From: Rhodospirillaceae bacterium
Lineage (GTDB): Bacteria > Pseudomonadota > Alphaproteobacteria > Kiloniellales > DSM-21159
Assembly (NCBI GenBank): GCA_006969625.1
Contig: CP030885.1
Span: 2,987,430 to 3,051,429 of the forward strand
Reading direction: 5' to 3'
DNA: 64,000 nucleotides
Shown: positions 55,316 through 64,000 of the stretch, piece by piece
Layout: every line of letters begins with the position of its first letter
Numbering within the stretch: the stretch's first letter is position 1
The notes under the pieces: generated by a model
What the model was told of the DNA's origin: nothing
The model's database searches: none
Seen by the model: the letters and a program-made list of their open reading frames with translations, nothing else
Translations under genes and position numbers: made by a program

Positions 55316-56005
55316 ATGACCGAGATCAGCGGCGCCCTCGGCGTTCCCGGCACCGGCGGCGGCGACGCCGCGGCCGCACGGGACGAGCTGGGCGAGACTT
55401 TCGACAACTTCCTGACGCTGCTGACCACTCAGCTGCAGTACCAGGACCCCCTCTCGCCGATGGACTCCAACCAGTTCACCGAGCAACTGGTGCATTTCAC
55501 CAACGTCGAGCAATCGATCGCCCAGACCGAGAAGCTCGAGGAGCTGCTGGCGCTCAGCGGCTTCAACAAGACCGCCCAGGCCGTCGGCTTCATCGGCAAG
55601 CAGGTCGAAGTGGAAGACAGCTTCATCGAAGTCGTCGGCGGGGCCGGCGGCACCATGGAGTACGAGCTGGCGGACAACGCCGCGCGCACCCGCATCAGCA
55701 TCGCCGACGAGAACGGCACGCTGGTGCGCAGCTTCGAGGGCCAGACCGAGGCCGGGCGCCACACCCTGAGCTGGGACGGTCGCGACAGCGCCGGCCAGCA
55801 ACTGCCGGACGGCGTCTACTCCGTCTACGTCACCGCGGTCGACCGCGACAACGCCACCGTCGAGGTCGCCCCGCTGTCCTACGCCACCGTCAAGGGCGTG
55901 CGCAGCGAAGACGGCAAGACCTGGCTCGAAGCCAACGGCGCCGAGATCGCCCTCGACGACGTGCGCGCCATTCGCAGCGCGCAGACGGATGCGACCGTCA
56001 ACTGA
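55316..56005 (+). CDS. flgD: Flagellar hook capping protein FlgD
   Basis: A 229-residue hook scaffold. The N-terminal FlgD motif is FDNFLTLLTTQLQYQDPLSP, then MDSNQFTEQLVHFTNVEQSI. The C-terminal Ig-like/FlgD domains include TRISIADENGTLVRSFEGQT, HTLSWDGRDSAGQQLPDGVY. Length is typical. It lies in fliK-flgD-flgE order, as in other Rhodospirillales. Confidence 0.97.
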   Translation: MTEISGALGVPGTGGGDAAAARDELGETFDNFLTLLTTQLQYQDPLSPMDSNQFTEQLVHFTNVEQSIAQTEKLEELLALSGFNKTAQAVGFIGKQVEVEDSFIEVVGGAGGTMEYELADNAARTRISIADENGTLVRSFEGQTEAGRHTLSWDGRDSAGQQLPDGVYSVYVTAVDRDNATVEVAPLSYATVKGVRSEDGKTWLEANGAEIALDDVRAIRSAQTDATVN

Positions 56006-56067
56006 CCGATAGAGCCACGAGTCCCGAAGACCACAGCGAACAACGGCATTCGCAAGGAGCCTGAGAA

Positions 56068-57330
56068 ATGAGCATCTACGGCGCTATGTACTCCGGCGTC
56101 TCCGGCCTGGCGGCCCAATCCAACGCCTTGGGGATGATCTCTGACAACATCTCCAACGTGAACACGATCGGCTATAAGAACAGCAAGGCCGCCTTCGCCA
56201 CCCTGGTCACCGAGTCGGCGAGTGTGACCAAGTTTACGCCGGGCGGCGTGCGATCCATGCCCGTGGCGCAGATCGATCGGCAGGGACTGCTTCAAGCCTC
56301 TGCGTCGGCCACCGACCTGGCGATCGCCGGCAACGGCTTCTTCGTCGTCAACGAGGCGGCCGACCCGACCGCCGGCAACAGCGTGCTCTATACGCGTGCC
56401 GGCAACTTCCGGGCCGACGCCGACGGCAACCTGGTGAATGCGGCCGGCTATTACCTGCAGGGCTGGGCGCTCGACTCGGCCGGTGTGCCGGTCGGCAACA
56501 CCTCGGTGCTCAGCAGCCTGACCACGATCAATGTCGCCAACCTCTCCGGCGCCGCCACGCCGACCGCCAACATGGAACTCGGCATCAACCTGCCGTCGAT
56601 CGCCGGTACCGGCGACACGCACGACGTCACCGTGCAGATCTACGATTCGCTGGGCAACGCCCACGACATCACCCTGACCTTCACCAAGACGGCGACGGCC
56701 AACCAGTGGACCTACGCGACCGGCAACCCGGTGCTGAGCGGCACGACCACGGCCAGCGGCACGACGGCCGGCGGCACCGGGACGATCACCTTCAACGGCG
56801 ACGGCACGCCGACCGCGGACATCGCACCGAGCTTCACGGTGAGCGCCTGGACCACCGGGGCAAACAACTCGACCATCACGGTCGACGGCGGCACCGCCAA
56901 CGAGAGCGACGGCATCACCCAGTTCGCCGGCGAATACACCATCTCCTTCCTGGATCAGGACGGCGTGCGCTTCGGGCAGTACACCGGCGTGTCGATCGAC
57001 GAGCGCGGCGTCGTCACCGCCCAGTTCGACAACGGCGAACGCCGCTCGATCTACCAACTCCCCGTCGCCATGTTCGCCAACCCCAACGGCCTGGAGGCGC
57101 GCGACGGCAACGCCTACATCCAGACCGACCGCTCCGGCGACTACATCCTCGGAACCGCCAATACCGGCGGCGCCGGCAAGGTCGCGCCCAGCGCCCTGGA
57201 GTCCTCGACCGTCGACCTGGCCGAGGAGTTCACCGACATGATCATCACCCAGCGCGCCTACTCGGCGAGCGCGAAGATCATCACCACCGCCGACGAGATG
57301 TTGGAGGAGTTGATCCGCATCCGACGTTAA
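56068..57330 (+). CDS. flgE: Flagellar hook protein FlgE
   Basis: A 420-residue hook subunit. The N-terminal SGVSGLAAQSNALGMISDNI and NVNTIGYKNSKAAF motifs, the core TDLAIAGNGFFVVNEAAD, and the C-terminal EEFTDMIITQRAYSASAKII are those of FlgE. The centre is Thr/Gly/Asp-rich and beta-forming. It ends the fliK-flgD-flgE run; no sigma-54 site lies in the 62-base gap before it. Confidence 0.97.
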   Translation: MSIYGAMYSGVSGLAAQSNALGMISDNISNVNTIGYKNSKAAFATLVTESASVTKFTPGGVRSMPVAQIDRQGLLQASASATDLAIAGNGFFVVNEAADPTAGNSVLYTRAGNFRADADGNLVNAAGYYLQGWALDSAGVPVGNTSVLSSLTTINVANLSGAATPTANMELGINLPSIAGTGDTHDVTVQIYDSLGNAHDITLTFTKTATANQWTYATGNPVLSGTTTASGTTAGGTGTITFNGDGTPTADIAPSFTVSAWTTGANNSTITVDGGTANESDGITQFAGEYTISFLDQDGVRFGQYTGVSIDERGVVTAQFDNGERRSIYQLPVAMFANPNGLEARDGNAYIQTDRSGDYILGTANTGGAGKVAPSALESSTVDLAEEFTDMIITQRAYSASAKIITTADEMLEELIRIRR

Positions 57331-57551
57331 GACCCGATGGTTGAGCGCGCCGGTGGCCCGGACCGCCGGCGTCTCAACCCCCGCCGTCTTCCGGGCCTGG
57401 GCCCGGGGTCCCCGCCGGCCCGATCGCGGACGCGTCACGCTCCCCGGTCGGGCCGGTTGCGGTTTCGACCAATGCGTGCGGGACCGTTTCGCTGTCGCAC
57501 CGGGCATGCCGACCGCGGGTTGCCCGGCATTTGACTTAACCTTTGGATTTA

Positions 57552-57568
57552 GCGCTTTTTTAAAGCGC
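57552..57568. repeat. Perfect inverted repeat in the flgE-sciP gap
   Basis: GCGCTTT and AAAGCGC (7-bp arms, 3-base spacer). It lies 57 bases upstream of sciP, in the AT-rich end of a 294-base gap that has no gene. TTGACT at 57531-57536 nearby could be a -35 box. The repeat may be a sciP operator or a flgE terminator; the sequence alone cannot decide. Confidence 0.5.
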
Positions 57569-57624
57569 ACGGTCTAGCCTCGTGGTCATCGCAAAGGACG
57601 TTGCGAAGAGAGGAACGATAGCGC

Positions 57625-57984
57625 ATGTCTGACACCCGTCCAGGTAGGTCGGCTGTCGCCATCGGCCCGACCGGGGAGCCGATGACGCTCGACGATCTGC
57701 CGCCGCCGAACACCAAGCGCTGGGTGATCCGCCGCAAGGCCGAAGTGGTCGCCGGTGTCCGCGCCGGACTGCTCAGCCTCGAGGAAGCCTGCGAGCGCTA
57801 CAAGCTGTCGGTGGAGGAGTTTCTCTCCTGGCAGCGGCTGATCGAGCGGCACGGCGTACGCGGCCTGCGCACCACGCGGCTACAGGACTACCGCCGGCCC
57901 GACGTCTTTAGCGGACAGGAGATGCCGCTGTCCGATTATCGCGCCGAGGCCGTTTCAGGCTCCCGCTACCAGGCGGCCGAGTAG
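57625..57984 (+). CDS. sciP: SciP-type CtrA inhibitor (DUF1153)
   Basis: A 119-residue DNA-associated regulator. The core TLDDLPPPNTKRWVIRRKAE, then LLSLEEACERYKLSVEEFLS and LRTTRLQDYRR are the DUF1153/SciP helix-turn-helix domain. In Caulobacter SciP binds CtrA and stops it activating promoters such as those of flagellar genes. The usual length is about 90; this one has a C-terminal extension of ~25 residues. It stands alone between flgE and fliF. Confidence 0.93.
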   Translation: MSDTRPGRSAVAIGPTGEPMTLDDLPPPNTKRWVIRRKAEVVAGVRAGLLSLEEACERYKLSVEEFLSWQRLIERHGVRGLRTTRLQDYRRPDVFSGQEMPLSDYRAEAVSGSRYQAAE

Positions 57985-58170
57985 CCGACGGCACCTCACG
58001 GCGGCAAGGCATCTGGCCGTGGCCGGACCGGAAGTCCGGTCGGTCGCGGCCGAAGTCCCTTGGCAAAGTCGGGGGTTTTACTTTTGATTTACCAATATTG
58101 AAGAGTGCAAGGTCGGGTGGGCAAAATTTACCCCGAGTCCCGATCCAGAGTAGGCAAGTTTTTCCCGTCA

Positions 58171-58185
58171 TTAACCACGCTTAAA
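58171..58185. promoter_or_regulatory. CtrA-like box upstream of fliF
   Basis: TTAA-N7-TAAA, one base off consensus, about 107 bases before fliF. Farther up, at 58118-58134, GGGCAAAATTTACCCCG is an imperfect palindrome that could be an FlbD site; in Caulobacter FlbD represses fliF. The whole 307-base gap (57985-58291) has no gene and is AT-rich at 58075-58110. Confidence 0.5.
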
Positions 58186-58291
58186 CCCTCGACCACCTAG
58201 CGTAGCGTCACCGGCTGGGTGGAAGGCCTGCGGGCCCTCCGTCGCACTGTCGCAGGCGCCCGGCCGGTTGCCATGACGAGCGACCAGGACG

Positions 58292-60064
58292 GTGACGCCG
58301 GTGAACCCCTTCTTGCAGACCTTGCGTAACCTCGGCCCCGCACGCCTTGCAATGATGGCCGGGGTGGCGGCGGCGATCCTCGCCTTCTTCGTCTACTTCA
58401 CGGGCCGGCTGTCGCAATCCGAGATGGCCCTGCTGTACGGCGACCTGGAGCAGGCGGACAGCGCCGACATCGTCACCGCCCTCGAAAGCATGGGTGTACC
58501 CTACGAGCTGTCGCGCGACGGCAGCCGCATTCTGGTGCCGGAGGATCAGGTCGCCCGCTTGCGCCTCAACATGGCCGAGCAGGGGCTCGGCGGCGGCGGC
58601 TCGATCGGCTACGAGCTGTTCGACGGAGCCGACGGCTTCGGCACCACCTCCTTCGAGCAGAACCTGAGGCACAAGCGCGCGCTCGAAGGCGAGCTCGCCC
58701 GCTCCATCGCCTCGATCGCCGCGGTCAACAGCGCGCGGGTCCACCTCGTCCTGCCCGAGCGCGAGCTGTTCAGCCGCGAGCGGCGCGAACCCTCGGCCTC
58801 GATCGTCGTCAGCCTGCGTGGCAATCGCGGCCTCGGCGCCCAGCAGATCCGGGCGATCCAGCAGCTCGTTTCATCGGCGGTCCCACAGATGCCGCCCGGC
58901 GCCGTCTCGATCGTCGACGACCAGGGCAACCTGCTCGCGCGCCGCACGGACGGCGACTCGGCCGACCAGCTCGCCACCACCGCCGAGGAAATGCGGCTCA
59001 ACATGGAGAATCGTCTAGCCGGCGCCATCGAGTCGCTGCTCGAGCGCTCGGTCGGTCCCGGCAACGTGCGCGCCGAGGTCTCGGTGGAGCTGGACTTCGA
59101 CCGCGTGACCGAGAACAGCGAGATCTACGACCCCGACAGCCAGGTGGTGCGCTCCACCCAACTCATCGAGGAGTCCTCGCAGGACAGCGAGCCGGGCGAT
59201 GCGCCGGTGACGGTCGGCAACAACCTCCCCGATGCCGGACTGGAAGAGGGCGCCGTCGGCGGGGCCCAGAGCCTGAGCAATCGGACCGAGGAGACGGTCA
59301 ACTACGAGATCAGCCGCGTGGTAAAGACCCACGTGCGCGAGACCGGCCAGATCCGCCGGCTGTCCGTCGCCGTGCTGGTCAACGGCAAGCCGGTGACCGG
59401 CGAGGACGGCACTGTCACCTTCGAGCCGCGCAGCCAGGACGAGCTCGACCAGCTCGCCGCGCTCGCCCGCTCCGCCGTTGGCTACAACGGCGAGCGCGGC
59501 GACACGCTGGAGATCGCCAACCTACCGTTTGCCGACATGGTGCCGCTCGAGCCCGGCGGGCCGATGGCCGACAGCTTCCTCGGCATCGACCAGCAGGACC
59601 TCCTGCGCATGGCCGAGCTGATCGTCCTGGGTGTGGTCGCGGTCCTGGTGCTGCTGCTGGTGGTCAAGCCGCTTGTGGGTCGGCTGCTCGAGCGGGCGCC
59701 GGCGGTGGCCGGCGACGCCGGCGGTTTGCTGGCGGGCGAACTGACCGGCGGCGGCAACCTGCCCGTGCCGGCCGGCGCCGGCGGTGGGGCTATGTCGGTG
59801 GGCGGGATGGCCGGCGCCGACGGGCAGGCGCGTTCGATGCTCAGCGGCCCGGCCGGCGGGCAGGGCGTGACGGTAGCGCAGGAGACCGGCGTCAGTCAGG
59901 CGGGTCAAGGCGACGACGGCAGCGACCTCGACCACATGATCGACATCAACCGCGTGGACGGGCGCGTACGCGCCTCCTCGGTGCGCAAGATCGGCGAGAT
60001 CGTCGAGAAGCACCCCGAGGAGGCCGTGGCCATCCTGCGCAACTGGCTCTACCAGGAGGCTTGA
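58292..60064 (+). CDS. fliF: Flagellar MS-ring protein FliF
   Basis: A 590-residue MS-ring subunit, the first structure in assembly. Two membrane helices are seen: about 21-40 (MMAGVAAAILAFFVYFTG) and about 436-460 (AELIVLGVVAVLVLLLVVKP). Between them are ring-building motifs (YELFDGADGFGTTSFEQNLR, and RARVHLVLPERELF-like NSARVHLVLPERELFSRER). The C-terminal FliG-binding tail is GEIVEKHPEEAVAILRNWLY. It starts with GTG at 58292, or with GTG three codons later. Confidence 0.97.
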   Translation: MTPVNPFLQTLRNLGPARLAMMAGVAAAILAFFVYFTGRLSQSEMALLYGDLEQADSADIVTALESMGVPYELSRDGSRILVPEDQVARLRLNMAEQGLGGGGSIGYELFDGADGFGTTSFEQNLRHKRALEGELARSIASIAAVNSARVHLVLPERELFSRERREPSASIVVSLRGNRGLGAQQIRAIQQLVSSAVPQMPPGAVSIVDDQGNLLARRTDGDSADQLATTAEEMRLNMENRLAGAIESLLERSVGPGNVRAEVSVELDFDRVTENSEIYDPDSQVVRSTQLIEESSQDSEPGDAPVTVGNNLPDAGLEEGAVGGAQSLSNRTEETVNYEISRVVKTHVRETGQIRRLSVAVLVNGKPVTGEDGTVTFEPRSQDELDQLAALARSAVGYNGERGDTLEIANLPFADMVPLEPGGPMADSFLGIDQQDLLRMAELIVLGVVAVLVLLLVVKPLVGRLLERAPAVAGDAGGLLAGELTGGGNLPVPAGAGGGAMSVGGMAGADGQARSMLSGPAGGQGVTVAQETGVSQAGQGDDGSDLDHMIDINRVDGRVRASSVRKIGEIVEKHPEEAVAILRNWLYQEA

Positions 60065-60070
60065 GGCGCC

Positions 60071-61108
60071 ATGCCCGCACCCGGCACCAGCCTGCGCCTG
60101 CGTGACGACTACCGCACGCTGAGCGGCCCGGAGAAAGCGGGCCTGCTGATGATGGCGATCGGCGAGGAGAACGCCGCCCGCCTGTTCGGCATGCTCGACG
60201 ACGAGGAGATCAAGGAGCTCTCGGGGATCATGGCCAACCTCGGCACGGTCGCCGCTCCCGTGGTCGAGCGACTCTTCGTCGAGTTCGCCGACCAGATCTC
60301 CTCCACCGGCTCGCTGATCGGCAACTTCGACTCCACCGAGCGCCTGCTGCTGAAGGTGCTCGACAAGGAACGAGTCGACACGATCATGGAGGAGATCCGC
60401 GGTCCGGCCGGCCGCACCATGTGGGACAAGCTGGGCAACGTGAACGAGAACGTCCTGGCGAACTACCTGAAGAACGAGTACCCGCAGACGGTTGCCGTGG
60501 TGCTCTCCAAGATCAAGGCCGAGCACGCCGCACGTGTGCTGGCGCTGCTGCCCGAGCCCTTCGCGCTCGAGGTGGTGATGCGCATGCTGCGGATGGAAGC
60601 GGTGCAGCGCGAGGTGCTGGAAGACGTGGAGCGCACCCTGCGCAACGAGTTCATGAGCAACCTGGCACGCACCAACCGCCGCGACAGCCACGAGCTTATG
60701 GCGGAAATCTTCAACTGCCTCGACCGCAATACCGAGTCCCGCTTCCTCGGCGCGCTCGAAGAGCGCAACCGCGATTCCGCCGAGCGCATCCGCGCACTGA
60801 TGTTCACCTTCGAAGACCTCGGCAAGCTCGACGGCGGCGGTATCCAGACGCTGCTGCGCGAGGCCGACAAGGACAAGCTGGCGCGCGCGCTCAAGGGCTC
60901 TTCGGACAGCCTGCGCGACCTCTTCTTCTCCAACATGTCGGAGCGCGCCGCGAAGATCATGCGCGAGGACATGCAGGCGATGGGACCGATCCGCCTGCGC
61001 GAGGTCGACGAGGCGCAGCTCTACATGGTGCAGCTCGCCAAGGACCTGTCCGCGCGCGGCGACATCGTCATCGCTGACAGCAAGGGCGACGACGAGCTCG
61101 TCTACTAG
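60071..61108 (+). CDS. fliG: Flagellar motor switch protein FliG
   Basis: A 345-residue C-ring protein that couples stator force to rotation. It has the N-terminal [20 protein letters not shown] domain, the middle [20 protein letters not shown] domain and the C-terminal torque domain ([20 protein letters not shown], then [20 protein letters not shown]). It is 6 bases after fliF. The last ~25 residues extend slightly beyond the usual FliG end. Confidence 0.98.
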   Translation: MPAPGTSLRLRDDYRTLSGPEKAGLLMMAIGEENAARLFGMLDDEEIKELSGIMANLGTVAAPVVERLFVEFADQISSTGSLIGNFDSTERLLLKVLDKERVDTIMEEIRGPAGRTMWDKLGNVNENVLANYLKNEYPQTVAVVLSKIKAEHAARVLALLPEPFALEVVMRMLRMEAVQREVLEDVERTLRNEFMSNLARTNRRDSHELMAEIFNCLDRNTESRFLGALEERNRDSAERIRALMFTFEDLGKLDGGGIQTLLREADKDKLARALKGSSDSLRDLFFSNMSERAAKIMREDMQAMGPIRLREVDEAQLYMVQLAKDLSARGDIVIADSKGDDELVY

Positions 61109-61139
61109 GCAGGCTCGGCAGGATCGAACGGACAGGACG

Positions 61140-61940
61140 ATGACCGCGGTGCGCAAGTTCCTCTTCGACACCAGCTTCGATGCGGCCGGCCAGGCACAGA
61201 CCGCGTCCGAGCTGACGCCCGCCCGCCCAGCCCCGGAGCCGGTCACGGAGCCCGCTGCCGCGCCCAACGAGGCCGAGCTCGAGGCAGTGCAGACCGAGGC
61301 GCACGCGGCCGGCTTTGCCGAGGGCGAGAAGGCCGGGCACGCAGCCGGCTTCGCCGAGGGACGCGAGACCGGCCACGCCGAGGCGCGGCAAGCCGGCGCC
61401 CATCTTGCCGCCGAAACCCTGGGTGGGATCGAACGGCGCCTGGAGACCCTGTTGGCGCAGCACGAGGAGGCCCGAACCGCTGCGCGCGACCTGGCCCTGC
61501 AGGTGGTCCGTGCGGCCTTCGCCAAGCTGTTCCCACGCTTCGTCGAGCAGCATGGCCTGACCGAGATCGAGGCGCTGCTGACCGACTGTCTCGCCCGTCT
61601 CGGCGAAGAGCCGCGCGTCGTGGTCCGCGTCGCCGATGGGCTCTACGACGAACTCGACGGCCGCCTGACGGCCCTGTCCGCCAAAGCCGGCTTCGAGGGC
61701 CGCATCGTTCTGCTCAGCGAGCCCAGCCTCGCGAGTGGCGACCTCCGCGTCGAGTGGGCCGACGGCGGCGCCGAGCGCAGCGCCGCGGCGCTGGCGGCCG
61801 AGATCGACGCGATCCTGCAAGACGCCCTCTCGGGCGCCGAGGAGCCCCAGGCTCCGACCGACGATCCCGCGGTCGGCCTTGCCGCCGCATCCGAGCCGTC
61901 CGGCCCCCAGGCGCCGGCGGACGAACCCCTGGAGGGCTAG
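61140..61940 (+). CDS. fliH: Flagellar assembly protein FliH
   Basis: A 266-residue export ATPase regulator. The long helical stretch has GxxxG-like repeats ([20 protein letters not shown], about 58-78) typical of FliH. The C-terminal domain ([20 protein letters not shown], then [17 protein letters not shown]) is conserved. The tail is Ala/Pro-rich. The ATPase FliI itself is not in the window. Confidence 0.88.
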   Translation: MTAVRKFLFDTSFDAAGQAQTASELTPARPAPEPVTEPAAAPNEAELEAVQTEAHAAGFAEGEKAGHAAGFAEGRETGHAEARQAGAHLAAETLGGIERRLETLLAQHEEARTAARDLALQVVRAAFAKLFPRFVEQHGLTEIEALLTDCLARLGEEPRVVVRVADGLYDELDGRLTALSAKAGFEGRIVLLSEPSLASGDLRVEWADGGAERSAAALAAEIDAILQDALSGAEEPQAPTDDPAVGLAAASEPSGPQAPADEPLEG

Positions 61941-61943
61941 ACC

Positions 61944-62297
61944 ATGGCCGACGACGAATCCCTGGAACTGAGCGATCTGGACGATCAGCAGATGCCCGCG
62001 GCCGACGACGACGGCGCGCTGCCGACCGACACCGCCAAGCCGCCGACCAACGCGCGGGAGCTGGAAGCCGTCTACGACATCCCGGTGCAGGTCTCCGCGG
62101 TGCTCGGCAAGTCCACCATGCAGGTCAGCCAGCTTCTGAAGCTGGGCCGCGGTGCGGTGGTGGAGCTGGACCGCAAGGTCGGCGAGGCGATCGACATCTA
62201 CGTCAACAACCGCCTGGTCGCCCGCGGCGAGGTGGTGGTCGTCGAGGACCGCCTGGGCGTCACCATGACCGAAATCATCAAGATGGACCGGAGCTGA
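61944..62297 (+). CDS. fliN: Flagellar motor switch protein FliN
   Basis: A 117-residue C-ring protein. An acidic N-terminal ~40 residues precede the SpoA domain ([20 protein letters not shown], then [20 protein letters not shown], ending [12 protein letters not shown]). It starts 3 bases after fliH. Confidence 0.96.
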   Translation: MADDESLELSDLDDQQMPAADDDGALPTDTAKPPTNARELEAVYDIPVQVSAVLGKSTMQVSQLLKLGRGAVVELDRKVGEAIDIYVNNRLVARGEVVVVEDRLGVTMTEIIKMDRS

Positions 62298-62333
62298 GCC
62301 GCGCCGCTCAGACAGGAAGGATCGCCGCGAGCC

Positions 62334-63227
62334 ATGGCCAACGTCGAAGCGACCCAGGCGCCTGCCCGCCCCGCCGCCGCTCGAACCAGTCGGCCGTCCG
62401 CCAGCAAGGCCGGCGCACGCTCGGCCGTTCGCATGCCCGCCCGCGGGGCGCGCGCCAGCCTGGATCTCGCCACGCTACTCGGCGCGCTGGGCGGATTCGC
62501 CATGATCGTCACCGCGATGGCAGTGGGCGGCTCGCCGGAATCCTTCGTCGATCTCCCGGCCATGCTGATCGTCGTCGGCGGCACCTTCCTGGTGACCACG
62601 ATCAGCTACACCTTCCGCGAGGTTTTGCGGGCCCAGTCGGTCATGCTGCGCGCCCTGGTCTACCATGTGCAGAACCCGAAGGCGGCGGCCCTGCAGATGC
62701 TGACCCTGGCCGAGGAGGCACGCGCGACGGGGCCGCTCGGCCTGCAGAATCGGCTCGACGGCCTGCGCTACGACTCTTTCCTGCACAAGGCCGTCTCGCT
62801 GGTCGTGGACGGCACGCCGGGCGACGAGGTCGAGCGCATCCTGCGGCAGGAGGTCGAGGCGACCAGCCAGCGGCATCTGAAGTCCGCGGGCGTGCTGCGC
62901 CGCGCCGGCGAGGTCGCGCCGGCGATGGGGCTGATCGGCACGCTGGTCGGCCTCGTGCAGATGCTGGGCAATCTGGAAGACCCCAGCACCATCGGCCCCA
63001 GCATGGCAGTGGCGCTGCTGACCACCTTCTACGGCGCCATTCTGGCCAACATGGTCTTCCTGCCGCTGGCCAACAAGCTCGACCGCAACTCGGGCGCCGA
63101 GGTCATGGTCAAGCAGATCTTCGCCGTCGGCGCCGCCTCGATCGGGCGCCAGGAGAATCCGCGGCGCCTGGAAATGACCTTCAACACCATGCTGCCGCCG
63201 GCCGAGCGCGTGCAGTTCTTCGACTGA
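62334..63227 (+). CDS. motA: MotA/PomA-type flagellar stator protein
   Basis: A 297-residue protein with four membrane helices (about 45-62, 70-90, 195-215, 225-245). It carries the family motifs [20 protein letters not shown] and [20 protein letters not shown], which contact MotB. There is an unusual basic, Ala-rich N-terminal extension of about 40 residues before the first helix. No motB lies next to it; the MotB-like genes are 35 kb upstream. It follows fliN and precedes flbD. Confidence 0.93.
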   Translation: MANVEATQAPARPAAARTSRPSASKAGARSAVRMPARGARASLDLATLLGALGGFAMIVTAMAVGGSPESFVDLPAMLIVVGGTFLVTTISYTFREVLRAQSVMLRALVYHVQNPKAAALQMLTLAEEARATGPLGLQNRLDGLRYDSFLHKAVSLVVDGTPGDEVERILRQEVEATSQRHLKSAGVLRRAGEVAPAMGLIGTLVGLVQMLGNLEDPSTIGPSMAVALLTTFYGAILANMVFLPLANKLDRNSGAEVMVKQIFAVGAASIGRQENPRRLEMTFNTMLPPAERVQFFD

Positions 63228-63283
63228 AGCCAAGCGAGCAAGGGTCCGCCGGAAGGGGCGGCTGCAACAGGAGTTTTCGGACG

Positions 63284-64000
63284 ATGCGTCTTCTGATCGT
63301 GGGCAGCCTGGACGGCTACATCGCCAGCGCCGGAAAGATCGCGCTCGACAGCGGCGCCAAGGTGGCGCACGTCGACGACGTCGACCAGGCGATGGCCAGC
63401 CTGCGCGCCGGCAAGGGCGCCGACCTGCTGATGATCGACGTCGGCCTCGACGTGGCGGCCATGGTGAAGGCGCTGGAGCAGGAGCGCATCGCCATTCCGG
63501 TGATCGCCTGCGGCGTGCGCGCCGACCCGCAGAAGGCGGCCGCCGCGATCCGCGCCGGCGCCAAGGAGTACGTTCCGCTGCCGCCGGACGCCGAGCTGAT
63601 CGCCGCCGTTTTGGCGGCGGTGGCCGAGGAGACCACCGCCTTCATCTACGCCGATCCGCGCATGGCGGAGGTGCTGCGCCTGGCCGAGCAGGTCGCGGGC
63701 AGCCAGGCGAGCGTGCTGATCACCGGCGAGTCGGGCACCGGCAAGGAGGTGATGGCGCGCTACATCCACACCAAGTCCAAGCGTGCCGGCAAGACCTTCG
63801 TCTCCGTCAACTGCGCGGCGATCCCCGAGAACCTGCTGGAGTCCGAGCTGTTCGGCCACGAGAAGGGCGCCTTCACCGGGGCCGTGGCGCGCCGGATCGG
63901 CAAGTTCGAGGAGGCCGACGGCGGCACCCTGCTGCTCGACGAGATCAGCGAGATGCACCCGCGCCTGCAGGCCAAGCTGCTGCGCGCGATCCAGGAACGC
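63284..64000 (+). CDS. flbD: FlbD-type sigma-54 activator (3' truncated)
   Basis: An open frame of 239 codons running off the window end. Residues 1-115 are a receiver-like domain ([20 protein letters not shown]) in which the usual acidic pair after the first strand is missing, so ordinary phosphorylation is unlikely. The AAA+ domain has Walker A GESGTGKE near 147 and the sigma-54 contact loop GAFTGA near 196. The layout and position after motA match Caulobacter FlbD, which FliX regulates. It is the expected binder of the ftr-like palindromes in this window. The C-terminal DNA-binding part is missing here. Confidence 0.93.
   Translation, partial: MRLLIVGSLDGYIASAGKIALDSGAKVAHVDDVDQAMASLRAGKGADLLMIDVGLDVAAMVKALEQERIAIPVIACGVRADPQKAAAAIRAGAKEYVPLPPDAELIAAVLAAVAEETTAFIYADPRMAEVLRLAEQVAGSQASVLITGESGTGKEVMARYIHTKSKRAGKTFVSVNCAAIPENLLESELFGHEKGAFTGAVARRIGKFEEADGGTLLLDEISEMHPRLQAKLLRAIQER

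Noticed and set aside
53840..55801. 653-codon minus-strand open frame opposite fliK and flgD
   Set aside because: Low-complexity Leu/Gly/Ala/Arg shadow of an Ala-rich gene.
59522..61525. 667-codon minus-strand open frame opposite fliF, fliG and fliH
   Set aside because: Spans three clear genes on the other strand and has no recognisable domain.

Overview
The window is 64 kb of GC-rich, gene-dense chromosomal DNA from an alphaproteobacterium, most likely of the Rhodospirillales/Kiloniellales type. The placement is inferred from CckA, SciP, FliX and FlbD homologues, an IalB-family protein, recA close to alaS, and sigma-54 flagellar promoters arranged as in Caulobacter. About 75% of the window is one large flagellar locus. 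I saw no rRNA, tRNA, CRISPR array, insertion sequence or prophage.

Region 1 (1-6.7 kb) is housekeeping: the C-terminal half of an RND efflux pump, an unknown protein, an envelope LysM protein, a LOG-family nucleotide phosphoribohydrolase, NADP isocitrate dehydrogenase and an exported cyclophilin. Region 2 (6.7-16.8 kb) has alaS, an IalB-like secreted protein, a tandem pair of tail-collar proteins, recA, the cell-cycle kinase cckA and two unknown genes, one of them a lipoprotein.

Region 3 (17-32.5 kb) is the early flagellar core. It holds flgB-flgC-fliE-fliQ-fliR-flhB (minus), csrA and fliO-fliP (plus), and a long minus-strand block: fliL, fliM, a DUF6468-like gene, a MotE-like gene, cheY, cheZ, two MotB-like genes and a 1162-residue AMIN-like/TPR periplasmic protein. 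Region 4 (32.6-44.3 kb) has flgF-flgG-flgA-flgH ending in a strong terminator, a methyltransferase/VOC pair, dksA, fliX, and flgI-flgJ-flgN-like-flgK-flgL-fliW. Region 5 (44.3-57.3 kb) covers the filament: a TPR-glycosyltransferase, flagellin 1, flaG-fliD-fliS, flagellin 2 with its own fliS paralogue, then fliK-flgD-flgE. Region 6 (57.6-64 kb) has sciP, fliF-fliG-fliH-fliN-motA and the start of flbD, cut by the window end. fliI, fliJ, flhA and ctrA are not in the window.

The regulatory DNA looks like a Caulobacter-type hierarchy. TTAA-N7-TTAA (CtrA-like) sites lie before early operons; the best is a perfect one before fliX. TGGCAC-N5-TTGC (sigma-54) promoters precede flgF, flgI, flagellin 1, flaG and flagellin 2. 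A 15-bp palindromic motif of the form CGGCARNNNYTGCCG recurs upstream of most of these and is a good candidate for the FlbD enhancer. Upstream of flagellin 1 there are about seven copies or part-copies. CsrA and FliW, the two-part flagellin translation switch of Firmicutes, are both present. The most unusual items are the flagellin-1 enhancer array, the two MotB-like proteins (one lacking the ion-carrying Asp) joined to the giant periplasmic protein, the CsrA with a doubled length, the TPR-glycosyltransferase opposite the flagellin, and the second FliS.
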